NCBI GenBank assembly: GCA_002483105.1
Contig: DLHG01000010.1
Coordinates: 62,001 to 126,000, forward strand
Reading direction: 5' to 3'
Length of the DNA: 64,000 nucleotides
Source: Bacteroidetes bacterium UBA7674
GTDB taxonomy: Bacteria; Bacteroidota; Bacteroidia; Chitinophagales; Chitinophagaceae
Part shown: one piece after another, positions 23,446-31,660 of the stretch
Numbering within the stretch: the stretch's first letter is position 1
Layout: each line of letters opens with the position of its first letter
The notes under the pieces: model-generated
The model's database searches: none
What the model saw: the letters and a program-made list of their open reading frames with translations, nothing else
Told to the model about the DNA's origin: nothing
Made by a program: the position numbers and the translations under genes

Positions 23446-25404
23446 TTATTTCTTCACCATTGACTTGAAGGTCGCATCATCCACTTTCATCGGGTATTTC
23501 TTGCGCATCTGGTCGTTCCAGTTCCTTTCAAGGAAATCCTGGTACTCTGCAACTACATAGCCACGGGCCTCATCCAGCGTTTTTGTTGTCTGTTCGTTAT
23601 ATACTTCATCTACTTTTACCAAAGTATATTTACCATCAGCCGATTTAACGCCATCTGTTATTTTGCCTTTTACTATGCTTGCTTGCGGTACATCCTTAAA
23701 GCTCTTGAATTCAAAATGTCCACGCTGAACGGTAACAGCATCTACATTGCCGGTTACATTCAGCTCTTTCACTACATCTTCTTCTTTCTTGCTCTTATCA
23801 GCCAGTATCTTCTTACCCTGCGCCAGCGTATTCTCATCTTTGAACTTATACACTACGCCCGAAAAACCCGGGTCCCATTTATACTTGCTCTTATTCGCTT
23901 CGTAGAATGCTTTCAGGCCTACAGAATCTCTTGAAGCCCTGCTCCATACGTTCCTGTCCATCAACTCGAACAACATGATACCCGAACGATATTCGTCCAT
24001 CAGTATCCTGAAGTCCTTATTCTCTTCTACCAGTTTGTGTTCTTCCACGTCGTTCACTACAGTGTTGACATAGTTCTTATAAACATCTGCCAATACAGCC
24101 TTCTTAGGCCCTGTTAACCTGCCGCGCGCAAAGGTCTCAGCAAAGTTCATAAAATCGTTTTGCTTGTAGTCCTTACCGGCAAGTGTGAAAACCGGCTTGT
24201 TCATTGTCTTGTAATCTGCCGCTTTGAAGACGTTAGCTTCTTTACCTGTGTCCGGTATCTTAGCTACTTTAGCATAGAGTTCTTCCATGGCGGCAGCATA
24301 TTCTTTAAAGCCGTTCTTGGCTTTTACTTTCTCAAAGTAGAAGTCTTTAGCTGTTGCTGAACGGGAATCGTTCTCTACCTTTCTTTTTAACTGCTGTTGC
24401 AGAGAATCAAAAGGCTTCAACGGTGTTTTTTCTATCAGCTTCACGATGTGATAACCATAGTCTGTTTTTATCGCTTCAGAGATGTCACCCGGCTTCTTCA
24501 GTGCAAAAGCTGCATTTTCAAAAGCAGGCACCATTTTACCACTACTAAACGCAGGCAATACACCACCTTCATTTACAGAGAATTTATCGTCTGAATATTT
24601 CTTCGCAAGCTGTTCGAAAGGAACACCTTTTTTCATGTCTTTCTTAATGCTGTCTATGCGTTGCAGTGCAAGCTCGTCTGCCTTATCGCCTTTAGACTTA
24701 GGGGTAGTAATAAGTATATGCGCCACCTTCACCTCACCACGAGACTGGCGTTTTTCTATCACTTTAACGATATGATAGCCAAACTGGGTGCGGAAAGGAG
24801 CTGATACTTTACCAACAGGCGTAGCATAAGCCACATTCTCAAAAGGATAAACTGTTTGCAATGCAGTAATGAAACCTACGTCTCCACCATTGTCTTTTGA
24901 AGAACGATCTTCGGTATATCTCCTGGCCATTTCGCTGAAATCAGCGCCCTTCTGTATGGCTTTGTATATACTGTCAATCTTATTGTAGGCAACAGTACTG
25001 TCAGTACTCATTTGATTCATTATCAGGATATGGGCAACATGCACCTCTTCCTTGATCCTGTCGTATGCCTCACGGATCATCTTGTTGGTGATCTCTTCAT
25101 CCGTAAGATAATTCTTAGCCAGTTGCTTACGATAGTTATTCAGTTCGCTCTGAATATTGGCAACCGTATCCAGATGCTGTTGTTCCGCTTCAGACACCTT
25201 CATACGGAACAGGGAATACAGATCGAGGTATTCCTTTAGTGCCGCTTCACTGTAGTCGGGCTGTTTGTTAAGTGTATTTTTTTGATAAACCCTAAGAAAC
25301 TCTTCTTTAGATACGGGTTTGCCTCCATAGGAGAATAAGGTCTGTGCAAATCCGGTTAAGGAAAAAATACCTGTTGCAAGGCAGGTCAAAGCCAACTTAC
25401 GCAT
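23446..25404 (-). CDS. Periplasmic peptidyl-prolyl isomerase with two parvulin domains (SurA/PrsA-like)
   Basis: This 652-residue protein has a signal peptide (MRKLALTCLATGIFSLTGFAQ). Two tandem rotamase (PpiC) domains lie at about residues 115-215 and 222-325. Each has the start pattern E-V-[HK]-V-A-H-I-L-I and the end pattern FGYHIVK or YGYHIVKL. A long C-terminal chaperone-like region of more than 300 residues follows. Proteins of this type help outer-membrane proteins fold in the periplasm, as SurA does for BamA substrates. It is the second gene of an operon, 23 bases after the thioredoxin-like gene, and ends in a terminator. Confidence 0.9.
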   Translation of the reverse strand: MRKLALTCLATGIFSLTGFAQTLFSYGGKPVSKEEFLRVYQKNTLNKQPDYSEAALKEYLDLYSLFRMKVSEAEQQHLDTVANIQSELNNYRKQLAKNYLTDEEITNKMIREAYDRIKEEVHVAHILIMNQMSTDSTVAYNKIDSIYKAIQKGADFSEMARRYTEDRSSKDNGGDVGFITALQTVYPFENVAYATPVGKVSAPFRTQFGYHIVKVIEKRQSRGEVKVAHILITTPKSKGDKADELALQRIDSIKKDMKKGVPFEQLAKKYSDDKFSVNEGGVLPAFSSGKMVPAFENAAFALKKPGDISEAIKTDYGYHIVKLIEKTPLKPFDSLQQQLKRKVENDSRSATAKDFYFEKVKAKNGFKEYAAAMEELYAKVAKIPDTGKEANVFKAADYKTMNKPVFTLAGKDYKQNDFMNFAETFARGRLTGPKKAVLADVYKNYVNTVVNDVEEHKLVEENKDFRILMDEYRSGIMLFELMDRNVWSRASRDSVGLKAFYEANKSKYKWDPGFSGVVYKFKDENTLAQGKKILADKSKKEEDVVKELNVTGNVDAVTVQRGHFEFKSFKDVPQASIVKGKITDGVKSADGKYTLVKVDEVYNEQTTKTLDEARGYVVAEYQDFLERNWNDQMRKKYPMKVDDATFKSMVKK

Positions 25405-25427
25405 TGTCTATATTGATTTTTTTCTAT

Positions 25428-26870
25428 TTACTTTTTTTGAGTTAATTTTTCTTTTTTCTCGAGGTTCTCTATCACTTGCGGAATAGTGCTGTGATCGAGC
25501 TTTTTACCACGTATTATTTTCTTATCATCCAGTAAATATATAACAGGAGTGCTATAAACGTTGTATTTAGATCTAAAAGGTGATGTGCGCTCCGGATCCC
25601 AAAGGTGTATCCAGTCGTCCAGCTTCTCTTTTTTTATCACATCTTTCCACTTTTGCTCGTCGCCTTCTACCCTTACACCCACTATTTTCACGCCTTTATC
25701 CTTCAATACCTTCTGGTACATGGAGTCGATACGCGGCACCTCGTGCAGGCAATGACCACAATCAGGAGACCAGAATACCAGGAGTGTATATTTTGATTTT
25801 ATGCTATGCAGGGTAACATCCTTGCCACTAATATCCTTCATTTTAATGTCGTAAGCTACGTTGCCCAATACATTCGGAGCTATTTTCTGAGCCTGCTCTA
25901 CGTATTTCTGTAATTGCTCATTTTCCAGCCAGAAGGCTTTCCCCTTCATATAATAGTTCTCTACAAGGTAAACGAAGACCTCGTCCATGCCCATTATTTT
26001 GCTATTCTCTACCCAATGTGTGATCCACCACAGTGTGTACTTAAACATGTCCTTGGTACCCTCAGCCTTAGCCAGTAGCTTATCGGCTTCAAACTCCACG
26101 CTATCTATGATAGGTAATACCAGCTTGGTGAAATACTCTTCCATCTTGGCATCGAATACCGGGGTATATATCAGCCTGTCGTCCTGGAAGTCGAATTTAT
26201 CCCAGTAGTGACCTTTATAGTAATTGTAAGCAAAAGAAGAGTCTTTTGTCTTACCGTCTGCCAGGTAGTGGTCACCTTCAGGAACCACAGGAACCTCCAA
26301 TGAATTGAAAATAGAAGTTAGCATTGTGCCGGGGTTCTTGCTCACGTAATCGCTTCTGTAGGCGAGCAGCTTCTTAGAACCTTCAGTCAGTTGCTTACGG
26401 ATAGCAGCAGTGTCTGCAGCGTTTTTAGCTGTAGCCAGCTTGCCTTGTATCTCTTGTTGCTTACCGCCAAAGTCGCGGAGGAAACTAACATAGGCCTGGA
26501 AACGCTCGTTCTCAGGAGAGTTCTTGAATTTCAGGCTTGAAGGTAATCCGGAAGCTGTAGCAGTAATACCTATATCGTTGCCGTTATCCAGCAAAAATTC
26601 GAAATAGGTCTTCTTGTCTGAAAGCAGCATCATGTAGATACCGCCTGTAAATTTCTCAGTGGTTTGGAAAGTAGCGACACCGTTCTTATCCAGTTTAGCG
26701 GAGTCGGCTTTGTAGATGGTAGGAAGTGGTTTACCGTAGTAGTGGGTGAGGTAAACCATCGAATCAGTTACATCGGTGAATTTGAGTTGGATTTTATACC
26801 CGTCTTTTGCAATGGCATTTTGCGCCATTGCTGTCATGAACAGTAAGGCAATTAATGTAATTCGCTTCAT
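25428..26870 (-). CDS. Periplasmic thioredoxin-like protein (TlpA/ResA type) with N-terminal DUF4369-like domain
   Basis: This 480-residue protein has a signal peptide (cleavage near NAIAK). An N-terminal beta domain (about 25-125, with GYKIQLKFTDVTDSMVYL) resembles DUF4369, and the helical middle resembles DUF5106. The C-terminal thioredoxin fold (about 340-480) has the active site SPDCGHCLHE with C371 and C374, and the cis-proline loop YSTPVIYL. It is probably a reductase or disulfide exchanger in the periplasm; substrates are unknown. Operon partnership with the two-parvulin chaperone suggests a joint role in folding envelope proteins. Confidence 0.85.
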   Translation of the reverse strand: MKRITLIALLFMTAMAQNAIAKDGYKIQLKFTDVTDSMVYLTHYYGKPLPTIYKADSAKLDKNGVATFQTTEKFTGGIYMMLLSDKKTYFEFLLDNGNDIGITATASGLPSSLKFKNSPENERFQAYVSFLRDFGGKQQEIQGKLATAKNAADTAAIRKQLTEGSKKLLAYRSDYVSKNPGTMLTSIFNSLEVPVVPEGDHYLADGKTKDSSFAYNYYKGHYWDKFDFQDDRLIYTPVFDAKMEEYFTKLVLPIIDSVEFEADKLLAKAEGTKDMFKYTLWWITHWVENSKIMGMDEVFVYLVENYYMKGKAFWLENEQLQKYVEQAQKIAPNVLGNVAYDIKMKDISGKDVTLHSIKSKYTLLVFWSPDCGHCLHEVPRIDSMYQKVLKDKGVKIVGVRVEGDEQKWKDVIKKEKLDDWIHLWDPERTSPFRSKYNVYSTPVIYLLDDKKIIRGKKLDHSTIPQVIENLEKKEKLTQKK

Positions 26871-26994
26871 ACAATTAGATCAAAAGAGAAATTTAATTTT
26901 GTTATCGCTGAGATAGACAGCAATAATAACACCTTTGTTGGTGCAGGTTCACAAATTTAAGGGATGAATGTGGTGTAACCCAACGTATTCAGTG

Positions 26995-27002
26995 TATTTT
27001 TG
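26995..27002 (+). promoter_or_regulatory. -7 promoter box for rlmD
   Basis: TATTTTTG is an exact TAnnTTTG match. It overlaps the in-frame TTG at 27000, so that TTG cannot be the start of an mRNA made here. The TTG at 27033 can. Confidence 0.55.
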
Positions 27003-27032
27003 CACTTTCTTACATTAATTATTAACAAAACT

Positions 27033-28448
27033 TTGTCAAAAAGGAAGAAGAAGCAGCCGGCGTATAACATTAAGATTAATGCTTATGCGGCAGAAGGAAA
27101 AAGCATCGGGCAGTTGGAAGACGGGAAGGCCCTTTTTGTCGAGAACGCCATTCCCGGCGATGTGGTAAATGTGCGCATTACCAAACAGAAAAAAAACTGG
27201 GCCGAAGGCAAGATCATAGAACTGGTGAGCCCTTCGCCCGACAGGATAGAACCGTTTTGCCAACACTTTGGTGTATGCGGCGGTTGTAAATGGCAGATGC
27301 TGCCCTACAGCCAGCAAATACAATACAAGCAACAGCAGGTTCACGACCAGTTGCAACGCATAGGACATATAGAGTTCCCTGAGCTGCAAACTATTATTGG
27401 CAGCCCCAAGGAGCGGTATTACCGCAATAAACTGGAGTTCACTTTCAGCACACAGCGATACAGGACCAACGAGGAACTGAAAGCTGCCGAGGGAGAAATA
27501 CTGGAAGCAGAACCGGCCCTGGGTTTCCACGCACCGGGGCTGTTTGATAAAGTAGTTCCGATACATACCTGCTATCTTCAGCAAGAGCCAACTAACCTGT
27601 TGCTAAAGGTGCTAAGAGAATATACTGAAAAGCATAACCTACCCTACTACGACTACCGCAAGCAATACGGATGGCTGAGAAATGTCATACTCAGGATAGC
27701 GCGTACCGGTGAGATACTCATTAACCTGGTGATACACCATGAAGATGAGCAAAACCGTATAGGGGTGCTGGAACATATAAAAGAAAACATACCAAACGTT
27801 ACTTCGCTGCACTATACTATTAACCCTAAGATGAATGACAGCATTCATGACCTGGATGTTGTACTCTACTATGGCAAACCGCATATAGAAGAAACGCTGG
27901 AAGATTTCCGATTTAAAATATCACCAAAGTCATTTTTCCAGACCAATACTTACCAGGCCGAAGCGCTCTATAGCATCACGCGGGAGTTTGCGGGGCTTAC
28001 AGGCAATGAAGTACTCTATGACCTCTACTGCGGTACAGGTAGTATAGGTATCTTCTGCTCTAAGAAGGCGGGAAAAATAATAGGCATAGAGATGGTGGAA
28101 GACGCCATAAAAGACGCTTACGAAAATGCCGCAATGAACGGACTGGATAATTGCAAGTTCTATGCCGGTGATGTAGCCGCTATCTGCACCGATGAATTCT
28201 TTGAAGAGCATGGTAAGCCTGATGTGATCATTACAGATCCGCCGAGGGCTGGTATGCACGAGAAATTGGTGCAACAATTATTGAAGATGAGAGCGCCGAA
28301 GGTAGTGTATGTGAGTTGTAACCCTGCTACGCAGGCAAGGGACTTACAGTTGCTGGATGAGGCTTATAAGGTGACAAGGTTGCAACCTGTGGATATGTTC
28401 CCTCATACGCATCATATAGAGAATGTGGCGTTGCTGGAGCTTCGATAA
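27033..28448 (+). CDS. rlmD: 23S rRNA (uracil-1939-C5)-methyltransferase RlmD
   Basis: RlmD methylates U1939 of 23S rRNA with SAM. I take the TTG at 27033 as start: no ATG or GTG is near, it gives the basic N-terminus MSKRKKKQPAYNI typical of the family, and the -7 box lies just upstream. The product is then 471 residues. An N-terminal TRAM domain (about 10-65) is followed by Fe-S cysteines C76, C82 and C85 (CQHFGVCGGC). The SAM motif is LYDLYCGTGSIGIF, then DPPRAGMHEKLV, and the catalytic C429 is in YVSCNPATQARD. It is a stand-alone gene with no clear hairpin directly after it. Confidence 0.9.
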   Translation: MSKRKKKQPAYNIKINAYAAEGKSIGQLEDGKALFVENAIPGDVVNVRITKQKKNWAEGKIIELVSPSPDRIEPFCQHFGVCGGCKWQMLPYSQQIQYKQQQVHDQLQRIGHIEFPELQTIIGSPKERYYRNKLEFTFSTQRYRTNEELKAAEGEILEAEPALGFHAPGLFDKVVPIHTCYLQQEPTNLLLKVLREYTEKHNLPYYDYRKQYGWLRNVILRIARTGEILINLVIHHEDEQNRIGVLEHIKENIPNVTSLHYTINPKMNDSIHDLDVVLYYGKPHIEETLEDFRFKISPKSFFQTNTYQAEALYSITREFAGLTGNEVLYDLYCGTGSIGIFCSKKAGKIIGIEMVEDAIKDAYENAAMNGLDNCKFYAGDVAAICTDEFFEEHGKPDVIITDPPRAGMHEKLVQQLLKMRAPKVVYVSCNPATQARDLQLLDEAYKVTRLQPVDMFPHTHHIENVALLELR

Positions 28449-28481
28449 TTTCTTTGCTTGTGTTATTTGCTCATGTTGTCT

Positions 28482-28526
28482 TTACTTTTCTTTTGCTTGC
28501 CCAAAAGAAAAGTAACAAAAGAAAAG
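28482..28526. repeat. Palindromic intergenic repeat with a 14-bp perfect stem
   Basis: TTACTTTTCTTTTG (28482-28495) pairs perfectly with CAAAAGAAAAGTAA (28502-28515) around a 6-base loop. An extra direct copy of CAAAAGAAAAG follows at 28516-28526, ahead of a GC-rich segment. Confidence 0.8.
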
Positions 28527-28751
28527 GGCACCCTACGCCATGCGGCTCCGCCGGGCTCGGGGGCCAACGCTGCGTGTTGCGTTGAGTTTAGCCTTTCTCT
28601 ATTCAACTGTGCGCTGGTTTCCTGCCTACCACCAGAACTTCTATCATCTACATCAATATCTACAAGCTTCAGCACTCTTCCCTGCTTCAGTAAGACAGGA
28701 AAAGGCGCAGTCTTAATTCTCAGCTGTTAGAACTTTATTGATCTATCAAAT

Positions 28752-28781
28752 AAAACGTCCACTCGGTTGAGTGGACGTTTT
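28752..28781. terminator. Terminator after the small gene at 28811
   Basis: AAAACGTCCACTC pairs perfectly over 13 bp with GAGTGGACGTTTT around a 4-base loop. It lies 30 bases past the stop of the minus-strand gene and could also stop transcripts from rlmD. Confidence 0.85.
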
Positions 28782-28810
28782 TAGATTTAACCTCTTAAAT
28801 ATTTCTGTTT

Positions 28811-29008
28811 TTATTTATTAGCCAGCATTGGCAATACTTTACCTGTGCGGGGAGTTTCGGAAGTTGCTTTTTCTTTGCTGAAGAAATCCTTTGCTATTGA
28901 TATTTCGTCTCCTTCGCTGAATAAAAATGATAAAGAGACAGGGACAGATGCTACTAATATTGACAACATTAGTGTCAACTTCATGTGGCGGCGTTTTTTC
29001 TTAGTCAT
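28811..29008 (-). CDS. Small secreted or membrane-anchored protein, unknown
   Basis: The product is 65 residues. A very basic start (MTKKKRRHMK) is followed by a hydrophobic segment (LTLMLSILVASVPVSLSFLF) and a polar tail of about 35 residues with no cysteine. This looks like a signal peptide or single membrane anchor. Support for its being real is that a near-consensus -7 box (CATATTTG) lies 24 bases upstream and a strong terminator 30 bases downstream. I recognise no family. A chance ORF remains possible. Confidence 0.5.
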   Translation of the reverse strand: MTKKKRRHMKLTLMLSILVASVPVSLSFLFSEGDEISIAKDFFSKEKATSETPRTGKVLPMLANK

Positions 29009-29032
29009 TGGTTTGTGTTTTGGTTTGTGCTA

Positions 29033-29040
29033 CAAATATG
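29033..29040 (-). promoter_or_regulatory. Possible -7 box for the small gene at 28811
   Basis: On the minus strand this reads CATATTTG, one mismatch to TAnnTTTG, 24 bases before the ATG. Confidence 0.35.
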
Positions 29041-29243
29041 CTTGTTCAGGGACGTATATATAGTATTTATTGGCTTGCTTAACGAGGAGTTTGCAGATGG
29101 TTAACGAGCCATTATCATAAAAAAGACTGCTAATGAGGCGGCCATTCAATGGTACTGCATACCTATTTTGTTTCTTTATGAACTTGTCTGTTTCATAAAA
29201 ACATAAAAGATAATTAAAACATATAGTGTTTGGGTATAAGTCC

Positions 29244-29251
29244 TAAATTTG
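29244..29251 (+). promoter_or_regulatory. -7 promoter box four bases before the ATG at 29256
   Basis: The sequence is TAAATTTG-GTAG-ATG. The box is an exact TAnnTTTG match, predicting an mRNA that starts at or next to the start codon. Confidence 0.6.
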
Positions 29252-29255
29252 GTAG

Positions 29256-29627
29256 ATGAATGTGAAGCTGCTGTTTATTGTATTGTACCTGGGATGTTTA
29301 TCCCAAACCAGCCGGGCGCAAATAGAGAAGTTATTACCGGGCAACTACTGGCAGTATAGCACTACCACCTATAATAAGGACGGGAAGCATATCTATAACT
29401 TCACCCGCATAGCCTCAGCCGACTCAATAAAAGAAGTAGCGATGCGCTTTGCAGATAATGGCACCTTTAAAGAAGTAGTGAATAAAAACCACCCCAAGCC
29501 TGCACGCTCCGGGAAGTGGAAGACTAGTAAGGATACACTGATACTTGACTTCCCCAACCAAAGGTGGCACTATAAAATACTCTTTATGAACAGTAAGGAG
29601 TTTCAGTGTACAATGAGTAAGGGTTAG
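29256..29627 (+). CDS. Small secreted protein, lipocalin-like
   Basis: This 123-residue protein has a signal peptide ending near SRAQ. The rest alternates strands in a pattern seen in small lipocalin-like proteins of Bacteroidota: LLPGNYWQYSTTTYN, MRFADNGTFKEV, ARSGKWKTSKDTLILDF. The GxW (GKW) followed by a strand ending in DTL is the main hint. Ligand and role are unknown. Its ATG lies four bases after an exact -7 box. A 54-residue gene follows five bases after the stop, probably co-transcribed. Confidence 0.65.
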   Translation: MNVKLLFIVLYLGCLSQTSRAQIEKLLPGNYWQYSTTTYNKDGKHIYNFTRIASADSIKEVAMRFADNGTFKEVVNKNHPKPARSGKWKTSKDTLILDFPNQRWHYKILFMNSKEFQCTMSKG

Positions 29628-29631
29628 CTAT

Positions 29632-29796
29632 ATGGCTTACAGTATTGAACAAATAGAAAAAGGCAGATACCGTAATTGTACCCCTAAGGGAAGCAAAAAG
29701 CTTTTCAAGAAAAGCCTGCATAGGAAGACACGACAGAAGATGAAAGACCTGGAGTATGTTCCGAAAGACAATCGCTACAAGGGCTGGGAATTGTAA
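29632..29796 (+). CDS. Small basic protein of 54 residues, unknown
   Basis: The frame begins at an ATG four bases after the TAG of the preceding gene. It reads MAYSIEQIEKGRYRNCTPKG, continues with a basic helix rich in K and R (KKLFKKSLHRKTRQKMKD), and ends NRYKGWEL. It is soluble, strongly basic, and has one cysteine. Tight spacing after the upstream gene, a clean ATG and a coding-like composition argue that it is real. Basic charge could suit nucleic-acid or ribosome binding, but that is a guess. It ends three bases from the convergent RDD gene. Confidence 0.6.
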   Translation: MAYSIEQIEKGRYRNCTPKGSKKLFKKSLHRKTRQKMKDLEYVPKDNRYKGWEL

Positions 29797-29799
29797 TTC

Positions 29800-30576
29800 C
29801 TACTTCCTTGTTAAATAGTTATAATCCTTTAATAACTGCCTGAGCAGGTCTTCGGGGACAAGGTTGGTTTGGAGGTTTAGCACCTCCTTTATACGACCGG
29901 CTATTTGCGCCATGTATATTTCGGAGTCTTTGGTTCGCTTGGTGCTGAGGAGGTTCCGTATGCCGGAGATGTCGCGGTCGGTGAGCTTCATTACTTCGGG
30001 GAAGACAGCGGTGTATTGGTCCTCTTCTATTTCCAGGTATATGGTGTCGTGCAGGTGTGTTTGGCGGCGATTGTCAATTAGGACCGTATCGGCAGCCAAA
30101 TCGCCCAACCTCATGCCTTTGGCAGTGATAGCCACAGACAAAACATCGGGCAAATAGAATATCAACAAGAAAACAACCAAAAACAGCGATTCCAAAACCA
30201 CGAAAGGCATCATGAACAAAACGAGGTTGCCCAGTCCTAATGCCCAACGCAATAAAAACTGACCAAGGGTTGGTTCATCGCCATTGAGGGAAATGACCTT
30301 TAACCCTAATGCCCGCTTGCCAAAACTCTGCCCGTTCATGAACTGCTCCATGAGCAAGGGATAGAGATAAGACGGAATAGAAGCAAATAATATGAAGAGT
30401 ACATACTCCAGCTTGGTGTCTAAGCCGAAGGGGAGGATGAGGAACTTAACGACAATATAATTGTAGGCACATAAGACCACGAAATCGATGAACCAGGCAA
30501 GTACCCGGCGGAGAAAAGGAGCCGCTTTGAACTCCAGGTCGATATTAAAAGGGGTCGTGATAGTGATCAGGCTCAT
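29800..30576 (-). CDS. RDD-family membrane protein
   Basis: This 258-residue protein has the RDD domain in its first 170 residues. Helix 1 carries the conserved R in FLRRVLAWFIDFVVL, which includes the D of the family name. Later come GQSFGKRALGLKVI and helices around 110-150 ending in GMRLGDLAADTVLI. The C-terminal 90 residues are soluble and helical (TDRDISGIRNLLSTKR). RDD proteins are of unclear function; some are linked to ion or solute transport. Divergent placement beside SpoIIM, DUF4129, DUF4350, MoxR and DUF58 genes is the usual context in this phylum. Confidence 0.88.
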   Translation of the reverse strand: MSLITITTPFNIDLEFKAAPFLRRVLAWFIDFVVLCAYNYIVVKFLILPFGLDTKLEYVLFILFASIPSYLYPLLMEQFMNGQSFGKRALGLKVISLNGDEPTLGQFLLRWALGLGNLVLFMMPFVVLESLFLVVFLLIFYLPDVLSVAITAKGMRLGDLAADTVLIDNRRQTHLHDTIYLEIEEDQYTAVFPEVMKLTDRDISGIRNLLSTKRTKDSEIYMAQIAGRIKEVLNLQTNLVPEDLLRQLLKDYNYLTRK

Positions 30577-30703
30577 AAAGCGTAGTCAACAGATTTACTA
30601 TGAAAGTAGGATGAAAGCGATAAAAAACCGAAAGTAGTTAGAAATATTGCCGAACCTTTTGACAAAAGTCTTAAATTGTTGTCTTAAAGTTAGCGGCCGA
30701 TAA

Positions 30704-31660
30704 ATGCGTGAAGGGCAATTTATAAAGCAGAACATAGACCGATGGAAGAGCTATGAAGAGCCAACCGACGACCCTGATGAAGTAGCCAAACGCTTCACTT
30801 ACCTGGTGGACGATCTCTCCTATGCTAAGACATTTTATCCATTCAGCAATACTGTAAAGTTCATCAACGGACTGGCATTGCGTATATACCTGTCTATATA
30901 CAGGAACAAGAAAGAAAAAAAGGGAAGGGTAAAACTATTCTTTGCTCAGGAACTGCCCTTGATCATCCGTAAGCATCATCGCACACTGTTGTTTACTTTC
31001 CTGTTCTTCACTGCCTTTATGCTGATAGGCATTTTCTCGGCATGGCAAGACCAGAGTTTTGCGAGGGGTGTGCTGGGCGATAGCTACGTGGATATGACCG
31101 AACAGAACATAGCGCAGGGCGACCCTTTCGGGGTGTATAATGGTGAAAATGAGTTGGTGATGTTCCTCTACATTGCCTTCAACAATATTAAGGTGGCCTT
31201 TATGTGCTTTGCATCGGGGATGCTTTTCTCTGTAGGCACCATATGGATACTGTTTGAGAATGGACTGATGCTTGGGGTGTTTGAACAAATGTTCTTCCAT
31301 CATGGATTGGGTGTGCAGTCGATACTGGTGGTATTCATACACGGTACGCTGGAAATTTCGGCAATAGTAATAGCCGGGAGTGCGGGGTTGATGATGGGCA
31401 ATGCCCTACTTTTTCCCCGGACATTTAAAAGAGCTAAAGCCTTTAAGATGGCGGCGAAGGATGCCATAAAAATAATGATCAGCCTGGTGCCGATATTTTT
31501 GGTAGCTGCTTTTTTTGAAGGATTTGTCACCCGCCATACCGGTATGCCGGTAGCACTGAGTGTAACGATACTCTCTGCTTCTTTGTTTTTCATACTCTGG
31601 TATTTCGTGTATTATCCTATAAAAGTGAGTAAGCGAATGAGGGAGGCGGGAAATGAATAG
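30704..31660 (+). CDS. SpoIIM-family (DUF95) integral membrane protein
   Basis: This 318-residue protein has a soluble N-terminus (about 1-95) and about six membrane helices. Recognisable blocks of the stage II sporulation M family are ELPLIIRKHHRTLLFTFLFF, the helix with FNNIKVAFMCFASGMLFSVGT and VFIHGTLEISAIVIAGSAGL. In Bacillus SpoIIM is part of the DMP peptidoglycan-hydrolase machinery; in Bacteroidota its role is unknown, and it travels with RDD and MoxR genes. It starts the plus-strand operon and overlaps the next gene by eight bases. Confidence 0.88.
   Translation: MREGQFIKQNIDRWKSYEEPTDDPDEVAKRFTYLVDDLSYAKTFYPFSNTVKFINGLALRIYLSIYRNKKEKKGRVKLFFAQELPLIIRKHHRTLLFTFLFFTAFMLIGIFSAWQDQSFARGVLGDSYVDMTEQNIAQGDPFGVYNGENELVMFLYIAFNNIKVAFMCFASGMLFSVGTIWILFENGLMLGVFEQMFFHHGLGVQSILVVFIHGTLEISAIVIAGSAGLMMGNALLFPRTFKRAKAFKMAAKDAIKIMISLVPIFLVAAFFEGFVTRHTGMPVALSVTILSASLFFILWYFVYYPIKVSKRMREAGNE

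Larger units (their letters stand above)
28449..28810. other. Non-coding spacer with a palindromic repeat
   Basis: Between rlmD and the small gene at 28811 there is no credible gene. It holds the inverted repeat at 28482-28526, a GC-rich stretch around 28540-28580 and the terminator at 28752-28781. A 70-residue minus-strand frame across the repeat is the kind of spurious ORF that such elements often yield. Confidence 0.7.

Noticed and set aside
27000..27032. TTG at 27000 as the start of rlmD
   Set aside because: It lies inside the predicted -7 box. The TTG at 27033 gives the usual basic N-terminus.
28463..28675. 70-residue minus-strand ORF after rlmD
   Set aside because: It runs across a palindromic repeat and a GC-rich tract and has no coding pattern; such frames are typical by-products of this kind of repeat.
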